64,000 nucleotides of DNA from Streptomyces kanamyceticus (GTDB lineage: Bacteria; Actinomycetota; Actinomycetes; Streptomycetales; Streptomycetaceae). This document shows positions 34,190-41,382 of this stretch, in pieces. Position 1 is the stretch's first letter. Every line of letters starts with the position of its first letter. A model generated the notes under the pieces. It ran no database searches. It was not told the origin of the DNA and saw only the letters and a list, made by a program, of their open reading frames with translations. Location: positions 4,402,001-4,466,000 of the forward strand of contig NZ_CP023699.1 in NCBI RefSeq assembly GCF_008704495.1, in the 5' to 3' direction. Both the position numbers and the translations under genes were made by a program.

Positions 34190-34438
34190 ATGTCGAGCAT
34201 TGTCATCGACGAGCGCATTTCCGAAGTCCTCAAGGAGATCGCCGAACTGCCGGAATCCTTTGAAATCTCGGCCGAGCAGGACCTCAAGGCCGATCTGAAC
34301 ATCGACTCCCTCAAGCTGATCGACATCGTCGTTCAGGTGGAGGCCGTCCTGGACATCGAACTCGGCGATGAATTCTCCCGTGATCTGGTCACGGTCGGAG
34401 ATCTCCAGCGCCAGGTGAGCGAGCACGTCGGAGCCTGA
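34190..34438 (+). CDS. Acyl carrier protein of the type II ketosynthase system
   Basis: An 82-residue acidic carrier protein. The phosphopantetheine serine is in DLNIDSLKLIDIVVQVE, a canonical DSL motif, followed by the usual FSRDLVTVGDLQRQVSEHV helix. ATG at 34190 is preceded by GGGGGA with a 3-base spacing, which fixes this start over the longer frame. It heads the rightward operon with the ketosynthase genes, so it probably carries the growing acyl chain. Hairpin-forming repeats follow its stop codon. Confidence 0.88.
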   Translation: MSSIVIDERISEVLKEIAELPESFEISAEQDLKADLNIDSLKLIDIVVQVEAVLDIELGDEFSRDLVTVGDLQRQVSEHVGA

Positions 34439-34439
34439 C

Positions 34440-34498
34440 GGTTCCGCACGTCGGAACCTGAGGTTCCGCACGTCGGAGCCCGAGGTTCCGCGCGCCCG
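34440..34498. repeat. 22-bp tandem repeats, each able to fold as a hairpin, after the carrier protein gene
   Basis: Two full units (34440-34461 and 34462-34483) and a partial third start with GGTTCCG. In the first unit GGTTCCG-CACGT-CGGAACC is a perfect 7-bp stem with a 5-nt loop; the second has GGAGCC instead. The last codons of the carrier gene (CACGTCGGAGCCTGA) are homologous, so the array probably arose by duplication of that 3' end. It lies between the carrier and ketosynthase-like genes and may tune relative expression. Confidence 0.75.
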
Positions 34499-34529
34499 CC
34501 CACCCGATTCCAGCGCCACGGAGTATGCG

Positions 34530-35405
34530 TTGTTTGAGTTCACCCTGGGCCCGGTCGCGCTGTGCGCGCCCGGCCCCGCGGCCGGCCAGGACGAACACGA
34601 GGGCCTGCCCCCCGATCTGCACGAGGTCATCGGCACCGCCGGAGACAAGTTCCGCGACGCGTTCACGCGCATCTGCCTCTACCTCGTCCTCGGCGGCGGC
34701 GAGGCTCCCCCGGAGTCGGAGCGTACGGACGAGGCCCCCGCCCGCACGGACGACACCATCGTGATCGGCACCGAGTACGGCAACACCGCGGCCCTCGCGG
34801 GCCTGCAGCGCGCCGCGGCCGAGAAGGGGCGGCTGCTGTCCGCCCAGTACTTCCCCAACGCCACGTCCAGTTCGGCGTCGGCGTTCGTCAACATCCGCAC
34901 CGGGGCGACCGGCCGCAGCATGACGATCAACGCGGGGACGCTCACCCCGGTCGTGGCCCTCTGGCAGGCCCTGTCGACCCTGCACCAGGAGCGCTCCGAC
35001 GTCGGCCGCCTCCTGATCGGCGACGTCTACGCACCGGAGGCCGTCGCCGACGCGGCACTCGACGCGCCCGACGCCACCTGCCGGGACGGCGTCACGCACG
35101 CCTTCCTGCGCAAGGGCGCGGAGTTCACCGCCGAGTTCGCGTTCGGCGCGGCCGACGAGCCGTACAAGGGCGCGCTGCGCACGGTGCGCAGGTCAGGCGG
35201 CACCGACGCCACCGCCGAAGGCACCTCCCCCGTCGCGTTCGCCGAGCGCAACAGCGCCTTCGCCACCCGCGCCTTCCTGGACCTGGTCCACTCCCTGGCA
35301 CCCGCGGAGCGCGCGGTACTCGAATGCCACGCCCCCGACGGCAGGCACGCCACCGTGACGGTGACCCGGAGACAAGCGAACAGCACGAGCGGGAGGTCCC
35401 TGTGA
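34530..35405 (+). CDS. Ketosynthase-like protein lacking the active-site cysteine (chain-length-factor-like)
   Basis: A 291-residue protein resembling the beta-ketoacyl synthase-like N-terminal domain (PF13723 type) found in aryl polyene and related type II systems. It reads YGNTAALAGLQRAAAEKGRLLSAQYFPNATSSSASAFVNIRTGATGRSMTINAGTLTPVVALWQAL. The position where a ketosynthase has Cys reads MTINAG, and the C-terminal His residues of a thiolase fold are missing. It is short compared with a ketosynthase (about 400). It probably forms a heterodimer with the complete ketosynthase encoded next. The TTG start (34530) has GGAG seven bases upstream; the stop overlaps the next gene. Confidence 0.7.
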   Translation: MFEFTLGPVALCAPGPAAGQDEHEGLPPDLHEVIGTAGDKFRDAFTRICLYLVLGGGEAPPESERTDEAPARTDDTIVIGTEYGNTAALAGLQRAAAEKGRLLSAQYFPNATSSSASAFVNIRTGATGRSMTINAGTLTPVVALWQALSTLHQERSDVGRLLIGDVYAPEAVADAALDAPDATCRDGVTHAFLRKGAEFTAEFAFGAADEPYKGALRTVRRSGGTDATAEGTSPVAFAERNSAFATRAFLDLVHSLAPAERAVLECHAPDGRHATVTVTRRQANSTSGRSL

Positions 35406-36613
35406 GCCGGGGAGCAGCGAGCACCACTGGATCAGCGAGGGTCTTCATCACCGGGCTCGGCGTCATCTCGCCCGCGGGCGCGGGCGTCGAGCCCTTCTGG
35501 AACGACCTGTGCGCGGGCCGCAGCCGCTTCGAGGAACTGCCTCCGCTGTACGCGGGGATGAAGCCCGGCATCCTCGGCGGGCGGGTGCCCCAGGAGGCCC
35601 GCGAGACCGCGCTCGCGCGCGTGGACGCGGTCACCAGGGAGCGCCCGAGGGCCGCGTCCCTGTTCGCGGAGTTCGCCGCCCTTGAGGCGCTGCGGGACGC
35701 CGGTCTCACCCCCGGGGACGCCGCGCTGCGCTCCGCCGTCGTCTGCGTCGGCAGCAGTGACGGCCAGGCGGAGGCGCTGGAGGACGTGGTCGCGGGGCGC
35801 GGGGACGCCACCGGCACCGGCGGGTTCGCCAGCTACTCCATCGCCCAGGGCGTGGCCCGCACGGTCGGTGCTTCGGGCCCCGCCTACCTGCTCCAGAGCA
35901 CCTGCGCGTCGGCGAACGTCGCGCTGTCCTGCGCCTTGGAGATGCTCCGCGCGGGCATCGCGGACACCGCCGTGGTCGGGGGCTGCGACCCGTACTCGGA
36001 GAAGAACATCATCGGGTTCAACACCCTCCAGGCCATCGGCCCCAAGCCCTGCAAGCCCTTCACCAAGGGGCGGCGCTTCGTCACGCCGTCGGAGGGCTCG
36101 GGCATGTTCGTGCTGCAGACCGAGCGCGCGCTCCGCCCGGACGCGACTCCGTACGCGGAGGTGCTCGCCACCGCCATCAGCAACGACGCGAGCCACCCGA
36201 CGGCCCCCGACCGCGAGGGCGTCGCCGCCTGTCACCGGCGTTCGCTGGAGGAGGCCGGGCTCAAGGCCGACGACATCGACGTGATCTTCGCGCACGGCAC
36301 GGGCAGCAGGGCCAACGACACCATCGAGGGCGGCATCTTCGCGGAGCGGTACCCGCGGGCGGCGGTCACCGCGATCAAGAGCACCATCGGGCACCTGATG
36401 GGCGCGGCGGGCGCGGCCGGAGTCGTGGCGGCCTGTCTGGCGCTGCGGCACCGCCAGGTACCGCCGACCGCGGTCGACCCCGACGACGTCGAGCTGGACA
36501 TCAACCTGGTCACCGGGGAGCCGCTCTCCGTACCGGACCTGCGGCACGTCCAGAACAACGCGTTCGGCTTCGGCGGCAACAACGCGATCAGCATCTTCCG
36601 GAGCGCGTCATGA
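35402..36613 (+). CDS. Beta-ketoacyl-acyl carrier protein synthase (FabF/type II PKS ketosynthase)
   Basis: A 403-residue thiolase-fold condensing enzyme with an intact Cys-His-His triad: Cys168 in LLQSTCASANVAL, His298 in VIFAHGTGSRAND and His331 in IKSTIGHLMGAAG. The N-terminus reads VFITGLGVISPAGAG, and the C-terminus has NNAFGFGGNNAISIF. GTG at 35402 overlaps the preceding stop (GTGA) and has GGGAGG upstream. It catalyses decarboxylative chain extension on the carrier protein at 34190. With the preceding KS-like protein it forms a likely heterodimer, as in aryl polyene or highly reducing type II systems. Confidence 0.92.
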   Translation: MSRGAASTTGSARVFITGLGVISPAGAGVEPFWNDLCAGRSRFEELPPLYAGMKPGILGGRVPQEARETALARVDAVTRERPRAASLFAEFAALEALRDAGLTPGDAALRSAVVCVGSSDGQAEALEDVVAGRGDATGTGGFASYSIAQGVARTVGASGPAYLLQSTCASANVALSCALEMLRAGIADTAVVGGCDPYSEKNIIGFNTLQAIGPKPCKPFTKGRRFVTPSEGSGMFVLQTERALRPDATPYAEVLATAISNDASHPTAPDREGVAACHRRSLEEAGLKADDIDVIFAHGTGSRANDTIEGGIFAERYPRAAVTAIKSTIGHLMGAAGAAGVVAACLALRHRQVPPTAVDPDDVELDINLVTGEPLSVPDLRHVQNNAFGFGGNNAISIFRSAS

Positions 36614-37428
36614 CGGTCCCCCCGTCCGTCCCTTCGTCCCTCACGGGCGAAAAGTCGGTGCTGCGCCTCACCTTCGACGGGCCGCTCGCCGTCCTCTCCA
36701 TGGACAGCGCGCCGATGAACCTGTTCGACGAGGCGATGTGGGGGGCGTGGGCGGACGCGGTCGAGTGGCTGACCGCCCATCCGCCCCGCGCGCTCCTCGT
36801 CCGCGCCGAGGGCCGGGTCGTCAGCGCGGGCGTCGACGTACGCGTCTTCGCCGACCTCGACCCGGCCGACGCGGAGTCCTTCTGGCGTACGAAGCTGGGC
36901 GTCACCCAGGCGTTGGAGGCGCTGCCCTGCCCCACCGTGTTCGCCGCGCACTCGCTGACCCTGACCGCCGCCTTCGAACTGGCCCTGGCCTGTGACCTGG
37001 TGGTGGCGACCGCGCAGGCCCGGTTCGGCCTGGTCGAGCGGAAGATCGCGTTCACTCCGTCGATGGGAGGCACCCAGCGGCTCGCCCTGCGCGCGGGCCC
37101 GTCCCGGGCGCGTGAGCTCGTCATGACGGGCGACCTCTACCGCGGGTCCGTGCTCGCCGACTGGGGCGTGGTCAACGCCCTGCTGCCGCAGGCGTCCTTC
37201 GACACCGACGCCCGCGCGTACGCGATGCGCCTCGCCACCGGACCGACCGCCGCCCATCGGGCCACCAAGGAGATCGTGCGCCGGTGCCTGACCGACGGCA
37301 TCGCGGCGGCGGACGACGCCCTGCCGCACATCGCCGCCGACGTCACGGGGACCGGCGACCACCGACGCGCCGTCACGGCGTTCCTGACGGACGGTCCGGA
37401 GCACGAAACGGAGTACGAAGGCCGCTGA
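36610..37428 (+). CDS. Enoyl-CoA hydratase/isomerase-family protein
   Basis: A 272-residue crotonase-fold protein. Features are GPLAVLSMDSAPMNLFDEAM, the first oxyanion loop region RAEGRVVSAGVDVRVFADL, and the second LTAAFELALACDLVVATAQARFGLVERKIAFTPSMGGTQRL. The usual acidic catalytic pair is not obvious, as A-F-E and V-E-R-K replace common motifs. It overlaps the ketosynthase stop by four bases and ends the rightward operon. It most likely dehydrates or isomerises the 3-hydroxyacyl intermediate. The stop lies in a 10-bp repeat (GCCGCTGAGA, three times). Confidence 0.85.
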   Translation: MTVPPSVPSSLTGEKSVLRLTFDGPLAVLSMDSAPMNLFDEAMWGAWADAVEWLTAHPPRALLVRAEGRVVSAGVDVRVFADLDPADAESFWRTKLGVTQALEALPCPTVFAAHSLTLTAAFELALACDLVVATAQARFGLVERKIAFTPSMGGTQRLALRAGPSRARELVMTGDLYRGSVLADWGVVNALLPQASFDTDARAYAMRLATGPTAAHRATKEIVRRCLTDGIAAADDALPHIAADVTGTGDHRRAVTAFLTDGPEHETEYEGR

Positions 37429-37573
37429 GAGCCGCTGAGAGCCGCTGGTGGAAGCCTGATGGACGCCTGAGAAACACCCCTCTCCACCGGCCCCGCGCCC
37501 TCCCTCCCGTACGCATGTGCCAGGCTGTCGCACGCAACAAGCCGACACAGGCCGTACAGGGAGGGGTTCGCGG

Positions 37574-38935
37574 GTGGCCGCGATGCAGCTGACACGGACG
37601 CACCGGATACTCATCGGGGTGGTCGTCGCCGGTGCCGTCGTCATCGCCGGAATCGGCTTCGCGGGGTCGTACGCGGCCGTGCGCGAACTCGCCGAGAAGA
37701 AGGGCTTCGGCGGCTTCTCGGTGGTCTTCCCGATCGGCATCGACGCGGGCATCTGCGTCCTGCTCGCCCTCGACCTCCTGCTGACCTGGATCCGCATCCC
37801 GTTCCCGCTCCTGCGCCAGACGGCGTGGCTGCTGACGGCGGCGACCATCGCGTTCAACGGCGCGGCGGCCTGGCCCGACCCGCTCGGCGTGGGCATGCAC
37901 GCGGTCATCCCGGTGCTCTTCGTGGTCTCGGTCGAGGCGGCGCGGCACGCGGTGGGCCGGATCGCGGACATCACGGCCGACAAGCACATGGAGGGCGTGC
38001 GCCTCACGCGCTGGCTGCTCTCGCCGGTCCCCACGTTCAAACTGTGGCGCCGGATGAAGCTGTGGGAACTGCGCTCCTACGAGCAGGTCATCAAGCTCGA
38101 ACAGGACCGCCTCGTCTACCAGGCCCGCCTCCAGGCCCGCTTCGGCCGCTCCTGGCGCCGCAAGGCCCCGGTCGAGTCGCTGATGCCGCTGCGCCTGGCC
38201 CGCTTCGGCGTCCCGCTCGCGGAGACCGCCCCCGCGGGCCTCGCGGCGGCGGGCATCGAACCGGTCCTGCTGCCGCCCGCGCCGAAGGCGGTGGAACCGG
38301 CCCCGGAGCAGACCGCACAGCCCCAGCAACCCCAACTGGCCGCCGCGCTCCCCGCCCAGACTCCGGAACCCGCCCATCCCCAGCCCCAGCCCCAGCCCCA
38401 GCAGCCCGAGGCCCCGGTCGAAACGCTCCCGGTGGCCCAGCACGCGAGCCCCTGGTTCTCGGCGCACAACGCCTCGTACGAGCCCGTGGTCCCGTACGAC
38501 GAGTGGTACGCCGAGCAGGAACGCCTCCAGCAGGAACAGCAAGGCCAGCAGACGCAGCAGGTGCAGGTGCCGCAGCAGACGCAGCAGACGCAGCAGCAAG
38601 TGCAGGTGCAGCACGAGCAGCCCGCGCAACACGAGCAGCCCGCCCAGGAGTTCCCGGTACCGAACGGAGCAGGCGGCACACGCCCGCTAGGCGACGGCTC
38701 CCCCCAGCCGGAACCCCAGCCCGCCCCCGAGCCCCCCGCCGCCCCCACCGACGAGGAGCTCTACGAGGTGTTCCGCTACTCGATAGGGGGCGAGGGCATG
38801 CCCACCCCGGGCGCGTTCGCGGCCAACGTCGAGGCGACGTACGGCCTGCGCCTCCAGTCCCGCGCGCTGAACAGCTACATGGACCAGTTCACGGCCCGGC
38901 TCAACGACGAGCTGATGGAAGACCACATCGCGTAA
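37574..38935 (+). CDS. DUF2637 (SpdB-like) membrane protein with Pro/Gln-rich tail
   Basis: A 453-residue protein. The N-terminal DUF2637 region has four membrane helices, beginning RILIGVVVAGAVVIAGIGFAGSYAAV and including GGFSVVFPIGIDAGICVLLALDLLLTW, the family signature. A basic stretch after the helices (TFKLWRRMKLWELRSYEQVIKLEQDRL) precedes a low-complexity Pro/Gln region of about 180 residues and a conserved C-terminal domain (ELYEVFRYSIGGEGMPTPGAFAANVEATYGL). That last part resembles DNA-binding tails of SpdB/Tra-type proteins found on actinobacterial mobile elements and chromosomes. GTG at 37574 has GGGAGGGG upstream. The function is unknown. Confidence 0.75.
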   Translation: MAAMQLTRTHRILIGVVVAGAVVIAGIGFAGSYAAVRELAEKKGFGGFSVVFPIGIDAGICVLLALDLLLTWIRIPFPLLRQTAWLLTAATIAFNGAAAWPDPLGVGMHAVIPVLFVVSVEAARHAVGRIADITADKHMEGVRLTRWLLSPVPTFKLWRRMKLWELRSYEQVIKLEQDRLVYQARLQARFGRSWRRKAPVESLMPLRLARFGVPLAETAPAGLAAAGIEPVLLPPAPKAVEPAPEQTAQPQQPQLAAALPAQTPEPAHPQPQPQPQQPEAPVETLPVAQHASPWFSAHNASYEPVVPYDEWYAEQERLQQEQQGQQTQQVQVPQQTQQTQQQVQVQHEQPAQHEQPAQEFPVPNGAGGTRPLGDGSPQPEPQPAPEPPAAPTDEELYEVFRYSIGGEGMPTPGAFAANVEATYGLRLQSRALNSYMDQFTARLNDELMEDHIA

Positions 38936-38952
38936 CTCAGCACCCCAGTAAC

Positions 38953-40755
38953 TCAGGACGCCCTGGGCGGCACGAGATTGCGCTCGGCGCCGAGGGCGGT
39001 GCCGGTGTCGGCGTAGAGGGTGACCGCCCCGTCGCCGCGACGCACGACCAGGTCGTCGGGGCGGCCGTTGGCGGTGTAGTTGCCGGCGGTCATCACCTGG
39101 GCGTTCTTCCACGAGGCACTCGGCGCCCGCAGCTGCGTCTCCTTGCCGATGCCACCCGCGCCCACGTCCTGGTAGAGGCTGAGCTTGCCGCTGCCCCAAC
39201 GGACGACGATGTCCCAGGACCGGTTACCGGTGAAGTCACCACTGGCAACCAGACCGGCACTCTTCCAAATGGGCCCGGCCTTCCGAAGCCTGCTCTCCTT
39301 GACGAAGCCGCGGCGATCGACATCCCTATAGAGGCTGACCTCGCCATCGCTCCAGCGTACGACCACGTCGTCGACCCGCTCGTTGCCGCTGAAGCGACCC
39401 GCGGTGATCTGTACGGCGTGCTTCCAGGTGGACTTGGCGGCGGCGAGCTCGATCTCCTTGCCGAAGCCCGCGGCGCTCACGTCCGGGTACAGGCTGACCT
39501 TGCCGTCGGACCAGCGCACCATCAGGTCGGAGAGTCCCTCGCCGGTGAAGTCGCCGCCGGTGATCGTCACGGCCTGCTTCCAGGCGGGGTTGGCCTTCCG
39601 CAGCCGCCGTTCCGCGGTGAAGCCGCCCCTGCCGTCGCCCGGGTGGAGGGTGACCTCGCCGTCCTTCCAGACGACGAGCAGATCGGCGCTGCCGTCACCG
39701 GTGTAGTCACCGCCGGCAAACTGCTTCGCGTGCTGCCAAGTCTCCCCTGCACCAAGGGAGTTGGGAAACGGCGGACGCTCGACGACTCCAACATCACGCA
39801 CCGCGTCACCATAGAGCGCGAAGACCTGATCATCATAGAACGGCGCGTACGAGACGGAATCAGTGGCACCGCCGCCACCGGCGCCGCCGATGTTGCCGAC
39901 GACCTGCCCCGTCTTGGTCCTCTCGTCGAAGTTCATCAGCCAGGGGCTGCCCGACGTACCGCCGAAGAAGCCGCCGCACTCCATGCGCAGCTGCTTGTAC
40001 CCGGAGAGCCGGGTGGTCTTCGTCCGGCACTTGATCGCCTGGTCCTTGGGGGCGTTCCTGGCCGACGGATAGCCCATGACGGTGACCTGCACGCGGTAAC
40101 TGGGCGTACGGGTAAGCGTGTTGGCGCCGGTGACCTTCTCGATCTGACGGCCGAGCTTGTCGGGCTTGACCGTGGCGAAGGCGAAGTCGAGGTCGGATCC
40201 TGGCCCGTAGGCGGTGTGCCGCGGATCCTTGAAGACCCGGTCGACGGCCCAGATGCCATGGGGCTGCCGCGCGGGCGCCTTGCCCGTGCGGTACTGGGGC
40301 ACGAAGGCGTACTTGTCACCGTTGCCGCAGTGACCGGCGGTGAGGATCAGATTGCCCTTGGGGCTGTGCACGACGCTGGCGGTGCAGTTGTGCGTGGCCA
40401 TGCCTTTGTCGACGAAGTACAGAACGCCGACGGTCTTGGACCCTTGGTAATCAACCTGAGCACGATCGCCATAAACAACGCCGCGAGAAGCCGCCACCTT
40501 CAACGCCCCTTCCTCAGCGCTCTCCCCAGTCCCCTCCCCCTGCGGCTGAGGCGGCGTAGCCGACTCCATACGCGCAACGGTCCAGAACTCCTCCGCACTC
40601 CGAACCCCCCATCCCCCGCCACTCTCGCGCGGAACGGCCCAACTCTCACCGCCAGTTGACGGCTTCGGCACGGCGAAGGCGGTAACCGCCGAAGCGGCGA
40701 GCAACGCACCCCCCACCCCCACAGAGACGGCTCTCACCCAACAAGAACTGCGCAC
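38953..40755 (-). CDS. Secreted trypsin-like serine protease fused to FG-GAP/VCBS-like repeats
   Basis: A 600-residue exported protein. The signal peptide is VRAVSVGVGGALLAASAVTAFA. The protease domain (about 100-310) has the catalytic triad: His in NLILTAGHCGNGD, Asp in GPGSDLDFAFA, and Ser in GGFFGGTSGSPW. Five repeats of about 45 residues follow (about 340-590), each with a pattern such as GGDYTGDGSADLLVVWKDGEVTLHPG, which is the FG-GAP/VCBS beta-propeller blade with a D-x-[DNST]-G-D-like calcium site. The propeller probably binds surfaces or calcium. The gene stands alone, and repeated GC-rich elements lie upstream. Confidence 0.88.
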   Translation of the reverse strand: MRSSCWVRAVSVGVGGALLAASAVTAFAVPKPSTGGESWAVPRESGGGWGVRSAEEFWTVARMESATPPQPQGEGTGESAEEGALKVAASRGVVYGDRAQVDYQGSKTVGVLYFVDKGMATHNCTASVVHSPKGNLILTAGHCGNGDKYAFVPQYRTGKAPARQPHGIWAVDRVFKDPRHTAYGPGSDLDFAFATVKPDKLGRQIEKVTGANTLTRTPSYRVQVTVMGYPSARNAPKDQAIKCRTKTTRLSGYKQLRMECGGFFGGTSGSPWLMNFDERTKTGQVVGNIGGAGGGGATDSVSYAPFYDDQVFALYGDAVRDVGVVERPPFPNSLGAGETWQHAKQFAGGDYTGDGSADLLVVWKDGEVTLHPGDGRGGFTAERRLRKANPAWKQAVTITGGDFTGEGLSDLMVRWSDGKVSLYPDVSAAGFGKEIELAAAKSTWKHAVQITAGRFSGNERVDDVVVRWSDGEVSLYRDVDRRGFVKESRLRKAGPIWKSAGLVASGDFTGNRSWDIVVRWGSGKLSLYQDVGAGGIGKETQLRAPSASWKNAQVMTAGNYTANGRPDDLVVRRGDGAVTLYADTGTALGAERNLVPPRAS

Positions 40756-40800
40756 AACTACCTTCCTGCTACAACCTCAGGCCTGAGGGGCAAGGTTAGA

Positions 40801-41033
40801 GGTGCGAGGAACGGCGCAGGCAGTCAGGGGCGCGGGAAACGGCGCAGGCAGTCAGGGGCGCGGGAAACGGCGCAGGCAGTCAGGGGCGCGGGGAACTGCG
40901 CAGGCAGTTAGGGGCGCGGGGAACTGCGCAATCTTTAAGCCGCACCCTCAAACGGCGGAAGGGAACCGGGGGGTCTAGGGGCGCGGGGAACGGCGCAATC
41001 TTTTAGGGGCGCGAGGAACGGCGCAATCTTGAA
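40801..41033. repeat. Array of seven 28-bp GC-rich units
   Basis: Seven copies of a 28-bp unit (first copy 26 bp) built on GGGGCGCGGGGAACTGCGC or a close variant are arranged head-to-tail at 40801, 40827, 40855, 40883, 40911, 40978 and 41006. Tails are AGGCAGTCA in the first three, AGGCAGTTA in the fourth and AATCTTTAA/AATCTTTTA types later. A 39-bp spacer (40939-40977) sits between units 5 and 6. It lies in the 306-bp gap upstream of the protease gene, which otherwise contains nothing I recognise. Confidence 0.9.
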
Positions 41034-41061
41034 CCCCGCCCCCACCCACCCGCAGGGAACG

Positions 41062-41271
41062 TCAAGCCGCCCAAGACTTCCGCTTCTTGGCAACCTCCGC
41101 ATAAACCGCAACAGAGACGCCTCCCACAAACAGCACCACATACAGCGGCGTAGGCACATCCCACCACTTGTGCAACAGCCCCCAGGGCTCATCCCCAAAG
41201 ACCCGCCCACCAACCCCCAGCCCGCCCTGAACCCCGACGACCCACCCAACAACGGCGATGATTTCCTTCAT
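41062..41271 (-). CDS. Small two-helix membrane protein, hypothetical
   Basis: A 69-residue protein with two hydrophobic stretches: IIAVVGWVVGVQGGLGVGG near the N-terminus and PLYVVLFVGGVSVAVYAEVA near the C-terminus. A hydrophilic loop (RVFGDEPWGLLHKWWDVPT) lies between them, and it ends in KKRKSWAA. It lies 111 bp downstream of lysS on the same strand. I do not recognise the family, and its codon use looks less biased than its neighbours. Confidence 0.65.
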   Translation of the reverse strand: MKEIIAVVGWVVGVQGGLGVGGRVFGDEPWGLLHKWWDVPTPLYVVLFVGGVSVAVYAEVAKKRKSWAA

Positions 41272-41382
41272 ACAAAGAGAATCGCCGGGGACAGAGACGA
41301 ATTCGTCCTGCCCCCGGCGGATCCACGGGTAGTCCAAAGGATGCAGCGCCGAGGCACCCCGGCACCGACACCCACACCCCAC

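Noticed and set aside
37420..37458. Three 10-bp repeats at the end of the enoyl-CoA hydratase gene as a regulatory array
   Set aside because: They are short, not palindromic and span the stop codon, so simple slippage is sufficient explanation.
40801..41033. Possible CRISPR array
   Set aside because: The 28-bp units are contiguous, with no unique spacers between most copies, they vary in sequence, and no cas genes are present.
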